Notes: generated from the sequence alone by a model not told the origin. Positions 39,627 through 47,802 are shown, counted from the first letter of the stretch. The stretch is DNA of 64,000 nt from Roseateles saccharophilus (GCF_004342485.1 NZ_SMBU01000009.1:97761-161760); one strand, 5' to 3'. A program made the numbers and translations.

Positions 39627-40115
39627 TCAACAGCCGCCGCGCGAGTCGGCGCCGCAGATCTGCGGCCGGCCGAGCGGGCCCAGGTCCAGGTAGAGCTGCT
39701 GGTTGCGGTCGTTGGAGATGCCGATGCGCGTCCAGCCCTGGGCCCGGCCCAGGCCGGCCTCGAAGGTGACACCCTGGCCGGACTGCAGCAGCGTGCCCTT
39801 GTGCTCGCGCGCGCTGACACCGCCGAGCTCGCAGCGCGGCTGGCCGGTGGCGCAGTCGCAGGGGGCCTGGCGGCTCGAGCCCCAGCACCATTGCGCGCCG
39901 CTCTGGAAGCTGACGTAGACGCTGCGCCCCTCCTGGACGCTGATTGCGCGGGCGTGGCGCAGGTCCTGCTCCAGCAGCTCGGCGACATGGCGCAGGCGCT
40001 GGCGGGCCAGGTAGTTGGCATAGCTGGGCACGGCCGCGGCCAGGATGATGGCCAGCACGGCCACCGTGAAGACCGCTTCAAGCAACGTGAAGCCCGAGAT
40101 GCGACGTGGCTTCAT
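39627..40115 (-). CDS. Type IV pilin-like protein of the GspH/FimT family
   Basis: A 162-residue pseudopilin. The class III prepilin leader is short and basic with the peptidase site G-FTLLEA (residues 8-14, Glu5 present), followed by the hydrophobic helix VFTVAVLAIILAAAVPSYANYL. The C-terminal GspH domain has six cysteines (WCWG, CDC, RCEL, QICG, GGC), suggesting disulfides. It would be a minor pilin that helps prime type IV pili or a type II secretion pseudopilus. Its start overlaps the stop of the PilZ-brake gene (ATGA). No other pilin genes are in the window. Confidence 0.9.
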   Translation of the reverse strand: MKPRRISGFTLLEAVFTVAVLAIILAAAVPSYANYLARQRLRHVAELLEQDLRHARAISVQEGRSVYVSFQSGAQWCWGSSRQAPCDCATGQPRCELGGVSAREHKGTLLQSGQGVTFEAGLGRAQGWTRIGISNDRNQQLYLDLGPLGRPQICGADSRGGC

Positions 40116-40855
40116 AGGTCCAGCTTCAGCAGGCGCCGGCGCTTCTGCGTCTGGTCCACATAGACCTGCAGCGAGCGCCCGGCCGCGGCGTCGAGGTCGA
40201 CGAAGGCGCAGCCGAGCTGGCGCGTGCCGCCGGGGTCACCGCCGATCGGGCTGGCGTGGTGGGGCAGCAGCGCGACCCGCAGCGCGGTGATGCGGTCCAG
40301 CTCCAGCACCAGGCCGGCGGCGACATGGCCGATGGGCAGCAGCGGGGCCGGGTCCACGTCGGCCGGCAGGGCCAGAGCCAGACCGCCGATGCTGATGTCC
40401 AGCACCCGCAGCGCGTGCCCGGGCTGGGCGCCGCCGGGCACGACGACGCGCGGGTAGAGGCTGCCGGCGGGCTGCACGCGGTAGGACTGGCGACGCTGGA
40501 AGCGGTAGAGCCGCGTCGGCAGCGTGCCGCGCAGCACGGCGCCCTGCGCGCCGCTGACGAGGACGGAGGCTTCGAGCTCGAACTGCAGCTTGATCGTGCC
40601 GAGGTAGGCGACGGCGGTGATCTCGCCACCGGCCACCAGGGCCTGGCTGATGCCTTCGGGGTCGGCGCCGATCTCCAGGCCGAGCAGGTCGGCCGCCGGG
40701 TCCAGCGCGACGATGCGGCTGGGCAGGCTCAGACCGGGCGGCCCGCTGAGCATCAGCGCGGCGTCCTCACGCTGCAGCTGCTGCAGGTAGGCGGTGATCT
40801 CGGTGATGGTGGAGACGCGCAGTTCTTCCGGGGCGGCTTGAGTTGTGGCGGACAT
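40112..40855 (-). CDS. Flagellar brake protein, YcgR-type PilZ c-di-GMP receptor
   Basis: A 247-residue protein with an N-terminal YcgR domain (about 15-115) and a C-terminal PilZ domain (about 118-235). The c-di-GMP binding signatures are intact: RRQSYR provides RxxxR, and DISIGG provides DxSxxG. YcgR homologues bind the stator or switch at high c-di-GMP and slow swimming. It would read the output of the GGDEF/EAL enzymes encoded in this window. The stop overlaps the start of the pseudopilin gene. Confidence 0.92.
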   Translation of the reverse strand: MSATTQAAPEELRVSTITEITAYLQQLQREDAALMLSGPPGLSLPSRIVALDPAADLLGLEIGADPEGISQALVAGGEITAVAYLGTIKLQFELEASVLVSGAQGAVLRGTLPTRLYRFQRRQSYRVQPAGSLYPRVVVPGGAQPGHALRVLDISIGGLALALPADVDPAPLLPIGHVAAGLVLELDRITALRVALLPHHASPIGGDPGGTRQLGCAFVDLDAAAGRSLQVYVDQTQKRRRLLKLDL

Positions 40856-40944
40856 GCGGACGATGGTAGCCGCGCCAAGTGCGCCGAAGCGGCGATGTGC
40901 CGATCAGGGCGGCCTTCCCAGGCAGGCGTAGCTGCAGTGAGAGG

Positions 40945-41220
40945 TCAGGCGGTCTTGTCGATGTTGTTGCCCAGAGCCGACGTGGGCGGGAACGTGGGCC
41001 GCTGCTTGGCGGCCGCTTCCAACTCGGCAGTGAGCCTGCTCAACCACGGGAAGCGGGGAGGGATGGGTTGCTGAGTGACCTTGTCGATCTGTTCCGTCAG
41101 GTTAGCGGCGAGCGCATCCCTGCGTGCCTGAGACGTGGTGTCAGAGGCCGAATTGTTGCGTGCATCCACGCTGTCCGTCCTGTAGGAGGTGACGGCTCCC
41201 ACGCCGTTGACGCTGTTCAT
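40945..41220 (-). CDS. Small hypothetical protein
   Basis: A 91-residue polar protein (MNSVNGVGAVTSYRTDSVD...) with no signal peptide, membrane helix or family I recognise. The ATG at 41220 is supported by AAGGGGAT a few bases upstream; the frame continues to 41292 without homology. It has a Pro-rich middle (QQPIPPRFPW) between two polar helical segments. It lies between the PilZ brake gene and the fliT-like gene on the same strand, so a motility-related role is possible but unproven. Confidence 0.55.
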   Translation of the reverse strand: MNSVNGVGAVTSYRTDSVDARNNSASDTTSQARRDALAANLTEQIDKVTQQPIPPRFPWLSRLTAELEAAAKQRPTFPPTSALGNNIDKTA

Positions 41221-41351
41221 CACGATCCCCTTCAGTCCAAATTGAAGGTCTTTCACCAGCCTATCGGCAGTTCGACGAAGAACTTTAGGCACCAGGGTGC
41301 GACAGATGTCACGCCTTGGTGCCTGGAATTGTAGTTCCGGGCGGTGTGAAA

Positions 41352-41361
41352 GGGGGGGGGG
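41352..41361. repeat. G10 homopolymer between fliT and the small ORF
   Basis: Ten consecutive G on the plus strand lie six bases beyond the fliT stop, read as C10 on the coding strand of the operon. It is one of two G10 tracts in the window; the other is upstream of motB. Confidence 0.8.
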
Positions 41362-41367
41362 CGTGTT

Positions 41368-41667
41368 TCAGTGCGTCAGCACGGGGCGGCCGGCCAGTAC
41401 TCGGTCGAGGTCCTCGAGCCAGGGCTCGGCGAGATGGCGAATCTCGGCATCGTTGAGAAGGATGCGCTGCATGATGCGTGTTTTCAGGGTGGATTCGCCA
41501 GGGGCGAGCGTCCCCCGGTTCGCGGCTGCCTTGAGCTGGCAGATCAGCAGCACGCAGGCCCCTTCCAGCCGGACCACTTCATCCCAATTGCCGTTTCGGG
41601 CGGCGGACAGCATGTCGGCACTGGCCTGTTCGATCGCTTCGTAGTAACTCAGCAGGGCGGCGTTCAT
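41368..41667 (-). CDS. fliT: Probable flagellar chaperone FliT
   Basis: A 99-residue, helical, acidic protein (MNAALLSYYEAIEQASADML, WDEVVRLEGACVLLICQLKAA, MQRILLNDAEIRHLAEPWLEDL). Size, helical pattern and the slot directly after fliS, 2 bp away, fit FliT, the FliD export chaperone that also restrains FlhDC in enterics. FliT sequences diverge strongly, so identity rests mainly on context. The longer frame to 41769 overlaps fliS and is rejected. Confidence 0.7.
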   Translation of the reverse strand: MNAALLSYYEAIEQASADMLSAARNGNWDEVVRLEGACVLLICQLKAAANRGTLAPGESTLKTRIMQRILLNDAEIRHLAEPWLEDLDRVLAGRPVLTH

Positions 41668-41669
41668 GG

Positions 41670-42203
41670 TCAACCTGCGCTCACGGAGGAGGGGGCCTGT
41701 GCGCCGGCATGCACCTGCGCGGCGATGCCGTCCCAGGCATCCTTCAGGGTGTCGACCAGCTTGGCGCATTCGACCAGGGCGGCCTCGTCGTTGTGCAGGT
41801 TGGCCAGGGTGAGGCGGCGGGCCAGATAGTCGTAGAGGGCAGCGAGGCGCTTGGCGATTTCGCCACCGCGGGACATGTCGAGGACGCCCGCCAAGCCTTC
41901 GTCGACGATGCGCACGGCCCGGCTGATCGCATGGGCCTTGGCGGGCATGTCGCCGCGCTGCATGGCGCCGCGGGCCGTATGGATGTCGCTCAACAAGGTG
42001 TTGTAGAGCAGCCCGATGAGCTTGTGGGGGCTTGCGTCGTCGGTTGCCGTGCTGGTGCCGATCTCGGCATAGGCGTTGGCGGGGGGGCGGCGGCCGCCGA
42101 AGGACTGAGGCATGCTGAACATCACGCTGGACTCCGGTTCACTTGTCTTGTTTTCGGCCGTCGAGGCCGATTCTTGAACCGGGATTGGCGTGTCAAACGC
42201 CAT
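41670..42203 (-). CDS. fliS: Flagellin export chaperone FliS
   Basis: A 177-residue (or 150-residue) four-helix chaperone that keeps flagellin unpolymerised before export. Diagnostic are ANAYAEIGTSTATDDASPHKLIGLLYN-type (here split by residues 43-68), MQRGDMPAKAHAISRAVRIVDEG, and YDYLARRLTLANLHND. Two starts are possible: 42203, 13 bp after fliD, or 42122 (MFSMPQSFGG), with GGAG nine bases upstream and a more typical FliS beginning. Confidence 0.93.
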   Translation of the reverse strand: MAFDTPIPVQESASTAENKTSEPESSVMFSMPQSFGGRRPPANAYAEIGTSTATDDASPHKLIGLLYNTLLSDIHTARGAMQRGDMPAKAHAISRAVRIVDEGLAGVLDMSRGGEIAKRLAALYDYLARRLTLANLHNDEAALVECAKLVDTLKDAWDGIAAQVHAGAQAPSSVSAG

Positions 42204-42216
42204 TAGTTCGCGCTCT

Positions 42217-43686
42217 TTAGCCCGACTTCTGGTTGTTCCAAGTCGTGATCTGCTGCGTCATATATTTTGCCAGCGAGTTGGCCTGCGACATGGTCGCATC
42301 CAGTGCCGAGTATTGATCCTGCAGCCGTTTCTGCGTCAGATCCAAGCGGGTCTGGAGGGCGTCCTGATCCTTCTGGTTGGACGCGATCATTTTCTGGATC
42401 GACTGCTGGCGGGTCGGTAGCGAGCCGTCGACGCCCAGCGCGACATTCTCCCAGTCGGACAGCTTCTTGAGGATGCCGTTGTTGGACGGGTTGGTCGTGT
42501 CGACATTGGCCAGCGCTTTCTGCAGCTCGGGCATGTTCTGGACCGCCGCACTCAGCTTGGTGTCGTCGACCTTGAGCGAGCCGTCCTTCTGGAACTGCAG
42601 GCCGATCGAGCTGAGCGTGGTGAACACAGTCGACGCCGTATCGAAGCCGCCCAGGACATTGTGCAACTGGGACTGAAGGCTCAGCGTCGTGCGGTCGCCC
42701 TGCAACAGGGCACCCTTCTTGGCCACCGGGTCATAGGCGGTGTTGGCGCTGACGAAGGCGCTGAGCGCGTTATAGGCTGCAACGAAGCTCTTCACCATCG
42801 TCTTGACCGCGTCGGTGTTGGCCGTGACCGCCACCTGAACCGGCGAAGTGGTCACTTTGTTGACGTTCAGCGTCAGCCCCTGGATGACATTGGTCAACGT
42901 CGTGCCGGGGCTGGAGATGGAGATGCCGTTGACCGTGGCCTGGGTGTCCGCCGCCGCGGTGGTCTGCGTCATCTGCGTGACCCCGCTCGTGGGATCGAAA
43001 GCGAGGCGGGACAGTCCTGCCGCATCCGTGTTGGTCCCGTCGTCGTCGGTGACGGAGACCTTGAAGCCATTGGCCGCTCCCGTCGACGAGGACTGCAGGG
43101 CCAGGCGAGCGCCGGAGGAATCGGTGACGATGGTGGCCGTGACACCGGCATTGGCCGCATTGATCTTGTCGCGGATGCCGGCCAGCGTGTTGCTCGTCGA
43201 GTCGATTGCGATGCTGATCGATTGAGCGCCGGACTTCGGCGTGAAGGCCGTCTGCCCGGCATTCCAACTGCCGAGATTGATCGTGAGCGTGCCCGTGCCG
43301 ACGACATCGGTGGCAGCGGAAAACTGGCCGCTCGCGCTGACCAGCGTCTGCGGTGCGGCCAGTGCACTGACCGACACTGCGTAATTGCCCGGCACCGCGC
43401 TCGCCGAACTGGTCACGCCGACGCTGCTTGCATCGGAAGTCGTGGCGGAGGTCAGCGAATAGTTCGACGCCGTCAACAGCGGCGTGGTGGCATCCTGCAG
43501 CGAGGACACGAGCGACTGCATCTGACCGAAGGCAGACAACTGGGTCTGCATGCCCTGGGCCTTTGTCTGCAGGGCTTTCATCGGCAGGTTCTCGACCGCC
43601 ATCAACTGGGTGATGATGCTGTTGACGTCGAGTCCGCTGCCGATGCCGGGCGACGACATCGTCGAGGTGCCGCTGATGGAGGTCAT
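42217..43686 (-). CDS. fliD: Flagellar filament cap protein FliD (HAP2)
   Basis: A 489-residue exported cap protein. The N-terminus (SSPGIGSGLDVNSIITQLMAVE) and C-terminus (LDLTQKRLQDQYSALDATMSQ, NSLAKYMTQQITTW) are diagnostic coiled-coil ends; the middle carries the flagellin-like IN-motif and variable domains. ATG 43686 is used. However, a near-consensus sigma-28 promoter ends only about 10 bp upstream, so the internal ATG at 43659, where family similarity begins, may be the real start. fliS and fliT follow. Confidence 0.96.
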   Translation of the reverse strand: MTSISGTSTMSSPGIGSGLDVNSIITQLMAVENLPMKALQTKAQGMQTQLSAFGQMQSLVSSLQDATTPLLTASNYSLTSATTSDASSVGVTSSASAVPGNYAVSVSALAAPQTLVSASGQFSAATDVVGTGTLTINLGSWNAGQTAFTPKSGAQSISIAIDSTSNTLAGIRDKINAANAGVTATIVTDSSGARLALQSSSTGAANGFKVSVTDDDGTNTDAAGLSRLAFDPTSGVTQMTQTTAAADTQATVNGISISSPGTTLTNVIQGLTLNVNKVTTSPVQVAVTANTDAVKTMVKSFVAAYNALSAFVSANTAYDPVAKKGALLQGDRTTLSLQSQLHNVLGGFDTASTVFTTLSSIGLQFQKDGSLKVDDTKLSAAVQNMPELQKALANVDTTNPSNNGILKKLSDWENVALGVDGSLPTRQQSIQKMIASNQKDQDALQTRLDLTQKRLQDQYSALDATMSQANSLAKYMTQQITTWNNQKSG

Positions 43687-43696
43687 AGTCCTACAT

Positions 43697-43723
43697 TTAT
43701 CGGGTCAGACAGGCGAAATTTTA
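43697..43723 (-). promoter_or_regulatory. Sigma-28 (FliA) promoter upstream of fliD
   Basis: On the minus strand, TAAAATTT, an 11-bp spacer and CCCGATAA are one substitution each from the enteric FliA consensus (TAAAGTTT-N11-GCCGATAA). The predicted transcription start lies near 43690, almost on the annotated ATG. Confidence 0.8.
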
Positions 43724-43792
43724 GGTGCTTTACCTTCCGAATCGCGGACGGAAGTCACGCCGCCGGGCGCAACCTCGGGGCGAAGGGCGTCA

Positions 43793-45229
43793 TCAGCCCT
43801 TCAACAGCGCCAGCACCTGCTGCGGCAGCTGGTTGGCCTGGGCCACCATGGCCGTGCCGGCCTGCTGCAGCACCTGGGCGCGGCTGAGGTTGGCGGTTTC
43901 CGCGGCGAAGTCGGCGTCCTGGATGCGGCTGCGCGAGGCCGACAGGTTGTCGCTGGCCGTCTGCAGGTTGTCGATCGTGGAGCTGAAGCGGTTCTGGATC
44001 GCGCCCAGCGTGGCGCGGTTGCTGTTGATCGTGGTGAGGGCGGCATCGATGGCCGACAGCGCGGCGTTGGCGCCGCCCACGGTCGAGATGTCGATCGCGC
44101 TGACGGCGGTGCCGGTGGCGCCGATGGCGGTCGTCGAGTTCAGGCCGCCGGCCTGGGCGAACACCACGCTGCCGCTCGTGCCGGGAGGCGCGACGTAGTT
44201 GATGTTGATCGTGCCACCATAGGTGGTGCCGGACGTGGCGCCGATGCCGAAGTCGGTCAGGTTGGAGCCGGTGAAGGCGCCCGCGGCATAGCTCACCGTG
44301 ATGTTGCGGCCGTCGGCAGCCGTCAGCGCGACACCCGAGCCAGTGTCGGTGGCATTCACGCCGGTCACGGCCGATTGCGCATTCAGTGCGGCGACGACGT
44401 TGGCGCGGTTGGAGGCCAGCGCTGCACCACCGGTCGTGCCGTTGACGTTGATGGCCACGCCGTTGACGGTGATGGTGGCCGCGCCGGAGGCCGAGGAGTT
44501 GGCGGTCGAGGTGCCCGCGGCGACGCTGGTGGCATTGGCGGTGGCGGTCAGTCCGGCAATATTGGCGGAGTTGATCGCCGAGGCCTGGGCCTTGGCGTCG
44601 ACGGCGACGGTGCCGATCGCCACGGGGCCAGCGCCGCCGACATTGACCGTCAGTGCGGCTGGCGTGTTGCTGGCCGTGCCGATGGACTGGCCGGTGAGCG
44701 TGAAGCCCTGGAACTGGCCGAGGGCGCTGGCTCGCGCGCTGGCGATGCCGGCGACCGTGATGGTCTGGCCAGCATTGGCGCCGACCTGGAATTGCTGGGC
44801 CTGGAAGCTGCCGTCCAGCAGGTTCAGGCCGTTGAACTGCGTCTGCGTCGCGACGCGGTCGATTTCGGCGGAGAGCTGGGCGACTTCCTGCTGCAGCGCG
44901 GCGCGGTCGCTGGTGCTGTTGGTCGCGTTGGCGGACTGCACGGCCAGTTCGCGCATGCGCTGCAGGTTGCTGCCGATCGAGCCCAGGCCACCTTCGGCCA
45001 CTTGGGCCAGCGAGATGCCGTCGTTGGCATTGCGGGCCGCCTGGTTCAGGCCGCGGATCTGCGACGTGAAGCGTTCGGCGATCGCGAGGCCGGCGGCGTC
45101 GTCCTTGGCGCTGTTGATGCGAAGTCCGGACGACAGGCGCTGGATCGCGGTGCTCAGATCGTTCTGCGTCCGGTTGGCATTGCGCTGGGCAGTCAGGGAC
45201 GACAGATTGGTGTTGATGGTCTGCGGCAT
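43793..45229 (-). CDS. fliC: Flagellin (proximal copy)
   Basis: A 478-residue filament protein. Conserved N-terminal D0/D1 ([37 protein letters not shown]) and C-terminal D1/D0 ([38 protein letters not shown]) flank an Ala/Thr/Gly/Val-rich, lysine-poor central domain (about 180-390). GGAGAG six bases before the ATG at 45229 supports the start. It is about 60 percent or more alike to the neighbouring flagellin at the ends, while the centre differs. No good sigma-28 promoter was found in its own leader (45230-45472). Confidence 0.96.
   Translation of the reverse strand: MPQTINTNLSSLTAQRNANRTQNDLSTAIQRLSSGLRINSAKDDAAGLAIAERFTSQIRGLNQAARNANDGISLAQVAEGGLGSIGSNLQRMRELAVQSANATNSTSDRAALQQEVAQLSAEIDRVATQTQFNGLNLLDGSFQAQQFQVGANAGQTITVAGIASARASALGQFQGFTLTGQSIGTASNTPAALTVNVGGAGPVAIGTVAVDAKAQASAINSANIAGLTATANATSVAAGTSTANSSASGAATITVNGVAINVNGTTGGAALASNRANVVAALNAQSAVTGVNATDTGSGVALTAADGRNITVSYAAGAFTGSNLTDFGIGATSGTTYGGTININYVAPPGTSGSVVFAQAGGLNSTTAIGATGTAVSAIDISTVGGANAALSAIDAALTTINSNRATLGAIQNRFSSTIDNLQTASDNLSASRSRIQDADFAAETANLSRAQVLQQAGTAMVAQANQLPQQVLALLKG
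43818..43933. repeat. 116-bp segment identical between the two flagellin genes (copy in proximal gene)
   Basis: The 3' coding segment is base-for-base identical to 45495-45610 in the distal flagellin gene, including synonymous positions. This points to recent duplication or gene conversion. Confidence 0.9.
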
Positions 45230-45391
45230 GAAATCTCTCCGTGAAAGCCTTGCATTCGTGGATCGATTCCGTCGATCCGAACGCCAAATGCCGATCCGGA
45301 ATTTGGTGTACGAATTCTTCCGAGCACGGCACCTCGGCCTAGCCCGGATAAGCGGCGGCTTTTACGGCCAATTCCTGCCTCCCAAATGACT

Positions 45392-45435
45392 GCGGGCCGG
45401 CTCTCGCCGGGTTGCCCCGGAGAAAGTCGGCCCGC
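45392..45435 (-). terminator. Possible terminator after the distal flagellin gene
   Basis: GCGGGCCG and CGGCCCGC form an 8-bp stem enclosing a smaller CCGGG / CCCCGG hairpin, about 40 bp past the distal flagellin stop. The downstream T-tract on the minus strand is weak, so partial readthrough into the proximal flagellin gene is plausible. Confidence 0.4.
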
Positions 45436-45472
45436 GGCGCCACGCTTGCGGCGCGGCGCGACTCAGGCGTGC

Positions 45473-46903
45473 TTAACGCAGCAGCGTCAGCACTTGCTGC
45501 GGCAGCTGGTTGGCCTGGGCCACCATGGCCGTGCCGGCCTGCTGCAGCACCTGGGCGCGGCTGAGGTTGGCGGTTTCCGCGGCGAAGTCGGCGTCCTGGA
45601 TGCGGCTGCGAGAGGCCGACAGGTTGTTGCTCGTGGTCGACAGGTTGTCGATCGTGGAGCTGAAGCGATTCTGGATCGCGCCGAGGTTGGCGCGGCTGCC
45701 GTTGACCGAAGCCAGCGCGGCGTCGATGGCCGACAGGGCGGAGTTGGCGCCGCCGACCGTCGAGATGTCGATCGCGCTGACCTGCGTGCCGGTCGCGGCA
45801 ATGGCGTTGCTGGCGCTCAGGCCACCAGCCTGTGTGAAGGCGACCGTGCCCGAGACACCTGCCGGGGCGGTGTACGCGAGGTTGACCGTGCCGCCATTGG
45901 TGGCCAGGGCCGCGGCGCTGACGCCGAAGTCGGTCGAGGCAGAGCCAGTGAACGTGCCAGCCGCGTATGCGACCGTGATATTGCGGCCATCGGCGGCGGT
46001 CAGCTGGACGCCGGCGCCGGTGTCGGTGGCAGACACGCCGGTGGCGGCCGACTGTGCGTTAAACGCGGAGACGACAGCGGCCCGGTTTGAGGTCAGGCCG
46101 GCGCCGCCGGTCGTGCCGGCGACGCTGATGGCGATGCCGTTGACAGTGAAGGTCGCTGTACCGGAGGCGCTGGAGGCGGCAGCCGAGACGCCAGCGGCGA
46201 CGACGGTGGCGTTGGCGGTGGCGGTCAGGCCGGGGACGTTGCCCGAGTTGATTGCTGCGGCCTGGGCCTTGGCGTCGACGGCCACGGAGCCGAGGTTGTA
46301 GTTGGTGCCACCCACGTTCACCGACAGCGCTGCGGCGGTATTGCTCGCCGTGCCGATCGACACGTTGCTCGCGGAGAAGCCCTGGTACTGGCCGAGGGCG
46401 CTGGCGCGGGCGCTGGCGATGCTGGCCACCGTGATGGTCTGGCCGGCATTGGCGCCGACCTGGAATTGCTGGGCCTGGAAGCTGCCGTCCAGCAGGTTCA
46501 AGCCGTTGAACTGGGTCTGCGTCGAGACACGGTCGATTTCGGCGGCGAGCTGCGTGACTTCCTGCTGCAGGGCGGCGCGGTCGCTGGAGCTGTTGGTCGC
46601 GTTGGCGGATTGCACGGCCAGTTCGCGCATGCGCTGCAGGTTGCTGCCGATGGAGCCGAGCGCGCCTTCAGCCGTCTGCGCCAGCGAGATGCCGTCGTTG
46701 GCATTGCGGGCGGCCTGGTTCAGGCCGTTGATCTGCGAGGTGAAGCGCTCGGAAATCGCGAGGCCGGCGGCGTCGTCCTTGGCGCTGTTGATGCGCAGGC
46801 CGGAGGACAGGCGAGCGATGGCGGTGCTCAGGTCGTTCTGCGCCTTGCTGGCATTGCGCTGAGCACTGAGCGAGTTCAGGTTGGTGTTGATCTGCATCGA
46901 CAT
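45473..46903 (-). CDS. fliC: Flagellin (distal copy)
   Basis: A 476-residue flagellin paralogous to the neighbouring gene. Ends are strongly conserved ([46 protein letters not shown]). The central domain is Ala/Thr/Gly-rich. AAGGAG seven bases before the ATG at 46903 fixes the start; the frame upstream to 46951 is non-homologous. It has a sigma-28-like promoter about 190 bp upstream, suggesting it is the better-expressed copy. It is divergent from flhD. Confidence 0.96.
   Translation of the reverse strand: MSMQINTNLNSLSAQRNASKAQNDLSTAIARLSSGLRINSAKDDAAGLAISERFTSQINGLNQAARNANDGISLAQTAEGALGSIGSNLQRMRELAVQSANATNSSSDRAALQQEVTQLAAEIDRVSTQTQFNGLNLLDGSFQAQQFQVGANAGQTITVASIASARASALGQYQGFSASNVSIGTASNTAAALSVNVGGTNYNLGSVAVDAKAQAAAINSGNVPGLTATANATVVAAGVSAAASSASGTATFTVNGIAISVAGTTGGAGLTSNRAAVVSAFNAQSAATGVSATDTGAGVQLTAADGRNITVAYAAGTFTGSASTDFGVSAAALATNGGTVNLAYTAPAGVSGTVAFTQAGGLSASNAIAATGTQVSAIDISTVGGANSALSAIDAALASVNGSRANLGAIQNRFSSTIDNLSTTSNNLSASRSRIQDADFAAETANLSRAQVLQQAGTAMVAQANQLPQQVLTLLR
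45495..45610. repeat. 116-bp segment identical between the two flagellin genes (copy in distal gene)
   Basis: Identical to 43818-43933 over 116 bp; differences begin at the next base on both sides. Confidence 0.9.
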
Positions 46904-47406
46904 GATGTAACTCCTTCGAGTTGAATTGACTTCCGGCAGGAGCGCCGGCATCGCCGGAGCCGCGGGAGTCGGACAGCCGACGCCTTGAGCCCCAATCTGC
47001 CGCAGAGGGGCTGGCCCGCCCTGCTGCGCCCGGCATCCGCCACCTGGGTGGCCACTCCGGACACGACGCCAATTCCTCGGCTGCCGTTGCAGCGTTTATC
47101 GGAATGGCCGGCGGAGAACTTGAATCCTTTGTTGCGGCACTCGCTGAAGAAATGAGAAATCGCCCACCGAAATCGTGGCGATTCGTGAACTGCGTCGCTG
47201 TGCGCCCAGCCAAAGCCGCGCTGCGGGCGGGGCTGGCGGCGAAGGCGAATCGGCCAAGGCTGTAGCAGCCTTGTCAGGCAAATTCCTACACCGGGGGTGG
47301 AAATACCCGGACTCAAGTCGCCGAAATGGCCCGATCCCGACCGCTATTCGTGCTCTTCACAATCCGTCGCATACCGAAACACGTTGCCAGCAGACACGGA
47401 GCCCCC
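46904..47406. other. 503-bp divergent region between flagellin and flhD
   Basis: No coding frame with homology was found. On the minus strand it carries the sigma-28-like flagellin promoter (47096-47123) and a long flagellin leader. On the plus strand it must hold the flhDC promoter, for which I could not assign hexamers. A dyad (ATCGCCCAC / GTGGCGAT, about 47158-47182) and moderately AT-richer patches near 47100-47160 mark the likely regulatory core, where multiple inputs on flhDC are expected. Confidence 0.55.
47096..47123 (-). promoter_or_regulatory. Sigma-28 (FliA) promoter of the distal flagellin gene
   Basis: On the minus strand, TCAAGTTC, a 12-bp spacer and TCCGATAA. The -10 matches GCCGATAA at seven of eight positions; the spacer is one base longer than ideal. 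The predicted leader is about 190 nt. Confidence 0.65.
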
Positions 47407-47727
47407 ATGAAAGCCGAACAGATCCTTGCCGAAATCCGCGAAGCCAACCTGTCCTATTTGATGCTGGCCCAGAGCCTGATCCGCGCCGACCGCGAGCAGG
47501 CCCTGTACCGGCTGGGCATCAGCGAGGAGACGGCGACGCTGATCGGCACGCTGAGCCCGGCGCAGATCATGAAGATCGCGGCCGGCAACACGCTGCTATG
47601 CGCCTTCCGCATGAGCGACGACCTGGTGTGGGGCCTGCTGACCAATCACAGCAAGCCGGGTGCGAACGAAAGCGTCAGTCGCCTGCACGCCTCCATCCTC
47701 ATGGCTGGCCGCCATGAACATGTCTGA
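47407..47727 (+). CDS. flhD: Flagellar transcriptional master regulator subunit FlhD
   Basis: A 106-residue protein that with FlhC forms the FlhD4C2 activator of class II flagellar promoters. The helical core (EQILAEIREANLSYLMLAQ, LIRADREQALYRLGISEE) and C65 in NTLLCAFRMSDD, the dimer disulfide cysteine in E. coli, are present. The ATG at 47407 is canonical. Unlike enteric operons, where flhC follows within a few bases, flhC starts 162 bp downstream beyond a cluster of palindromes. Confidence 0.96.
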   Translation: MKAEQILAEIREANLSYLMLAQSLIRADREQALYRLGISEETATLIGTLSPAQIMKIAAGNTLLCAFRMSDDLVWGLLTNHSKPGANESVSRLHASILMAGRHEHV

Positions 47728-47735
47728 GGCCCCCG

Positions 47736-47802
47736 GCGGCGCGGTTACGCGCCGCTGACCCCCCGAGGGGGTGGGGATCGCTCAGGGGCCAGCCCCTGAG
47801 CG
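47736..47802. repeat. Three consecutive palindromes between flhD and flhC
   Basis: GCGGCGCG / CGCGCCGC (47736-47755, 4-nt loop); CCCCC-GA-GGGGG (47760-47771); CGCTCAGGGGC / GCCCCTGAGCG (47779-47802, 11-bp arms, 2-nt loop). All arms are perfect. Transcribed, they would form a rigid stem series inside the flhDC message. The C5/G5 module is related to those around fliG and upstream of fliA. Confidence 0.85.

Noticed and set aside
41352-41361. Sequencing or assembly error in the G10 tracts
   Set aside because: It cannot be excluded from the sequence alone, but neither tract disrupts a reading frame, so there is no sign of error.
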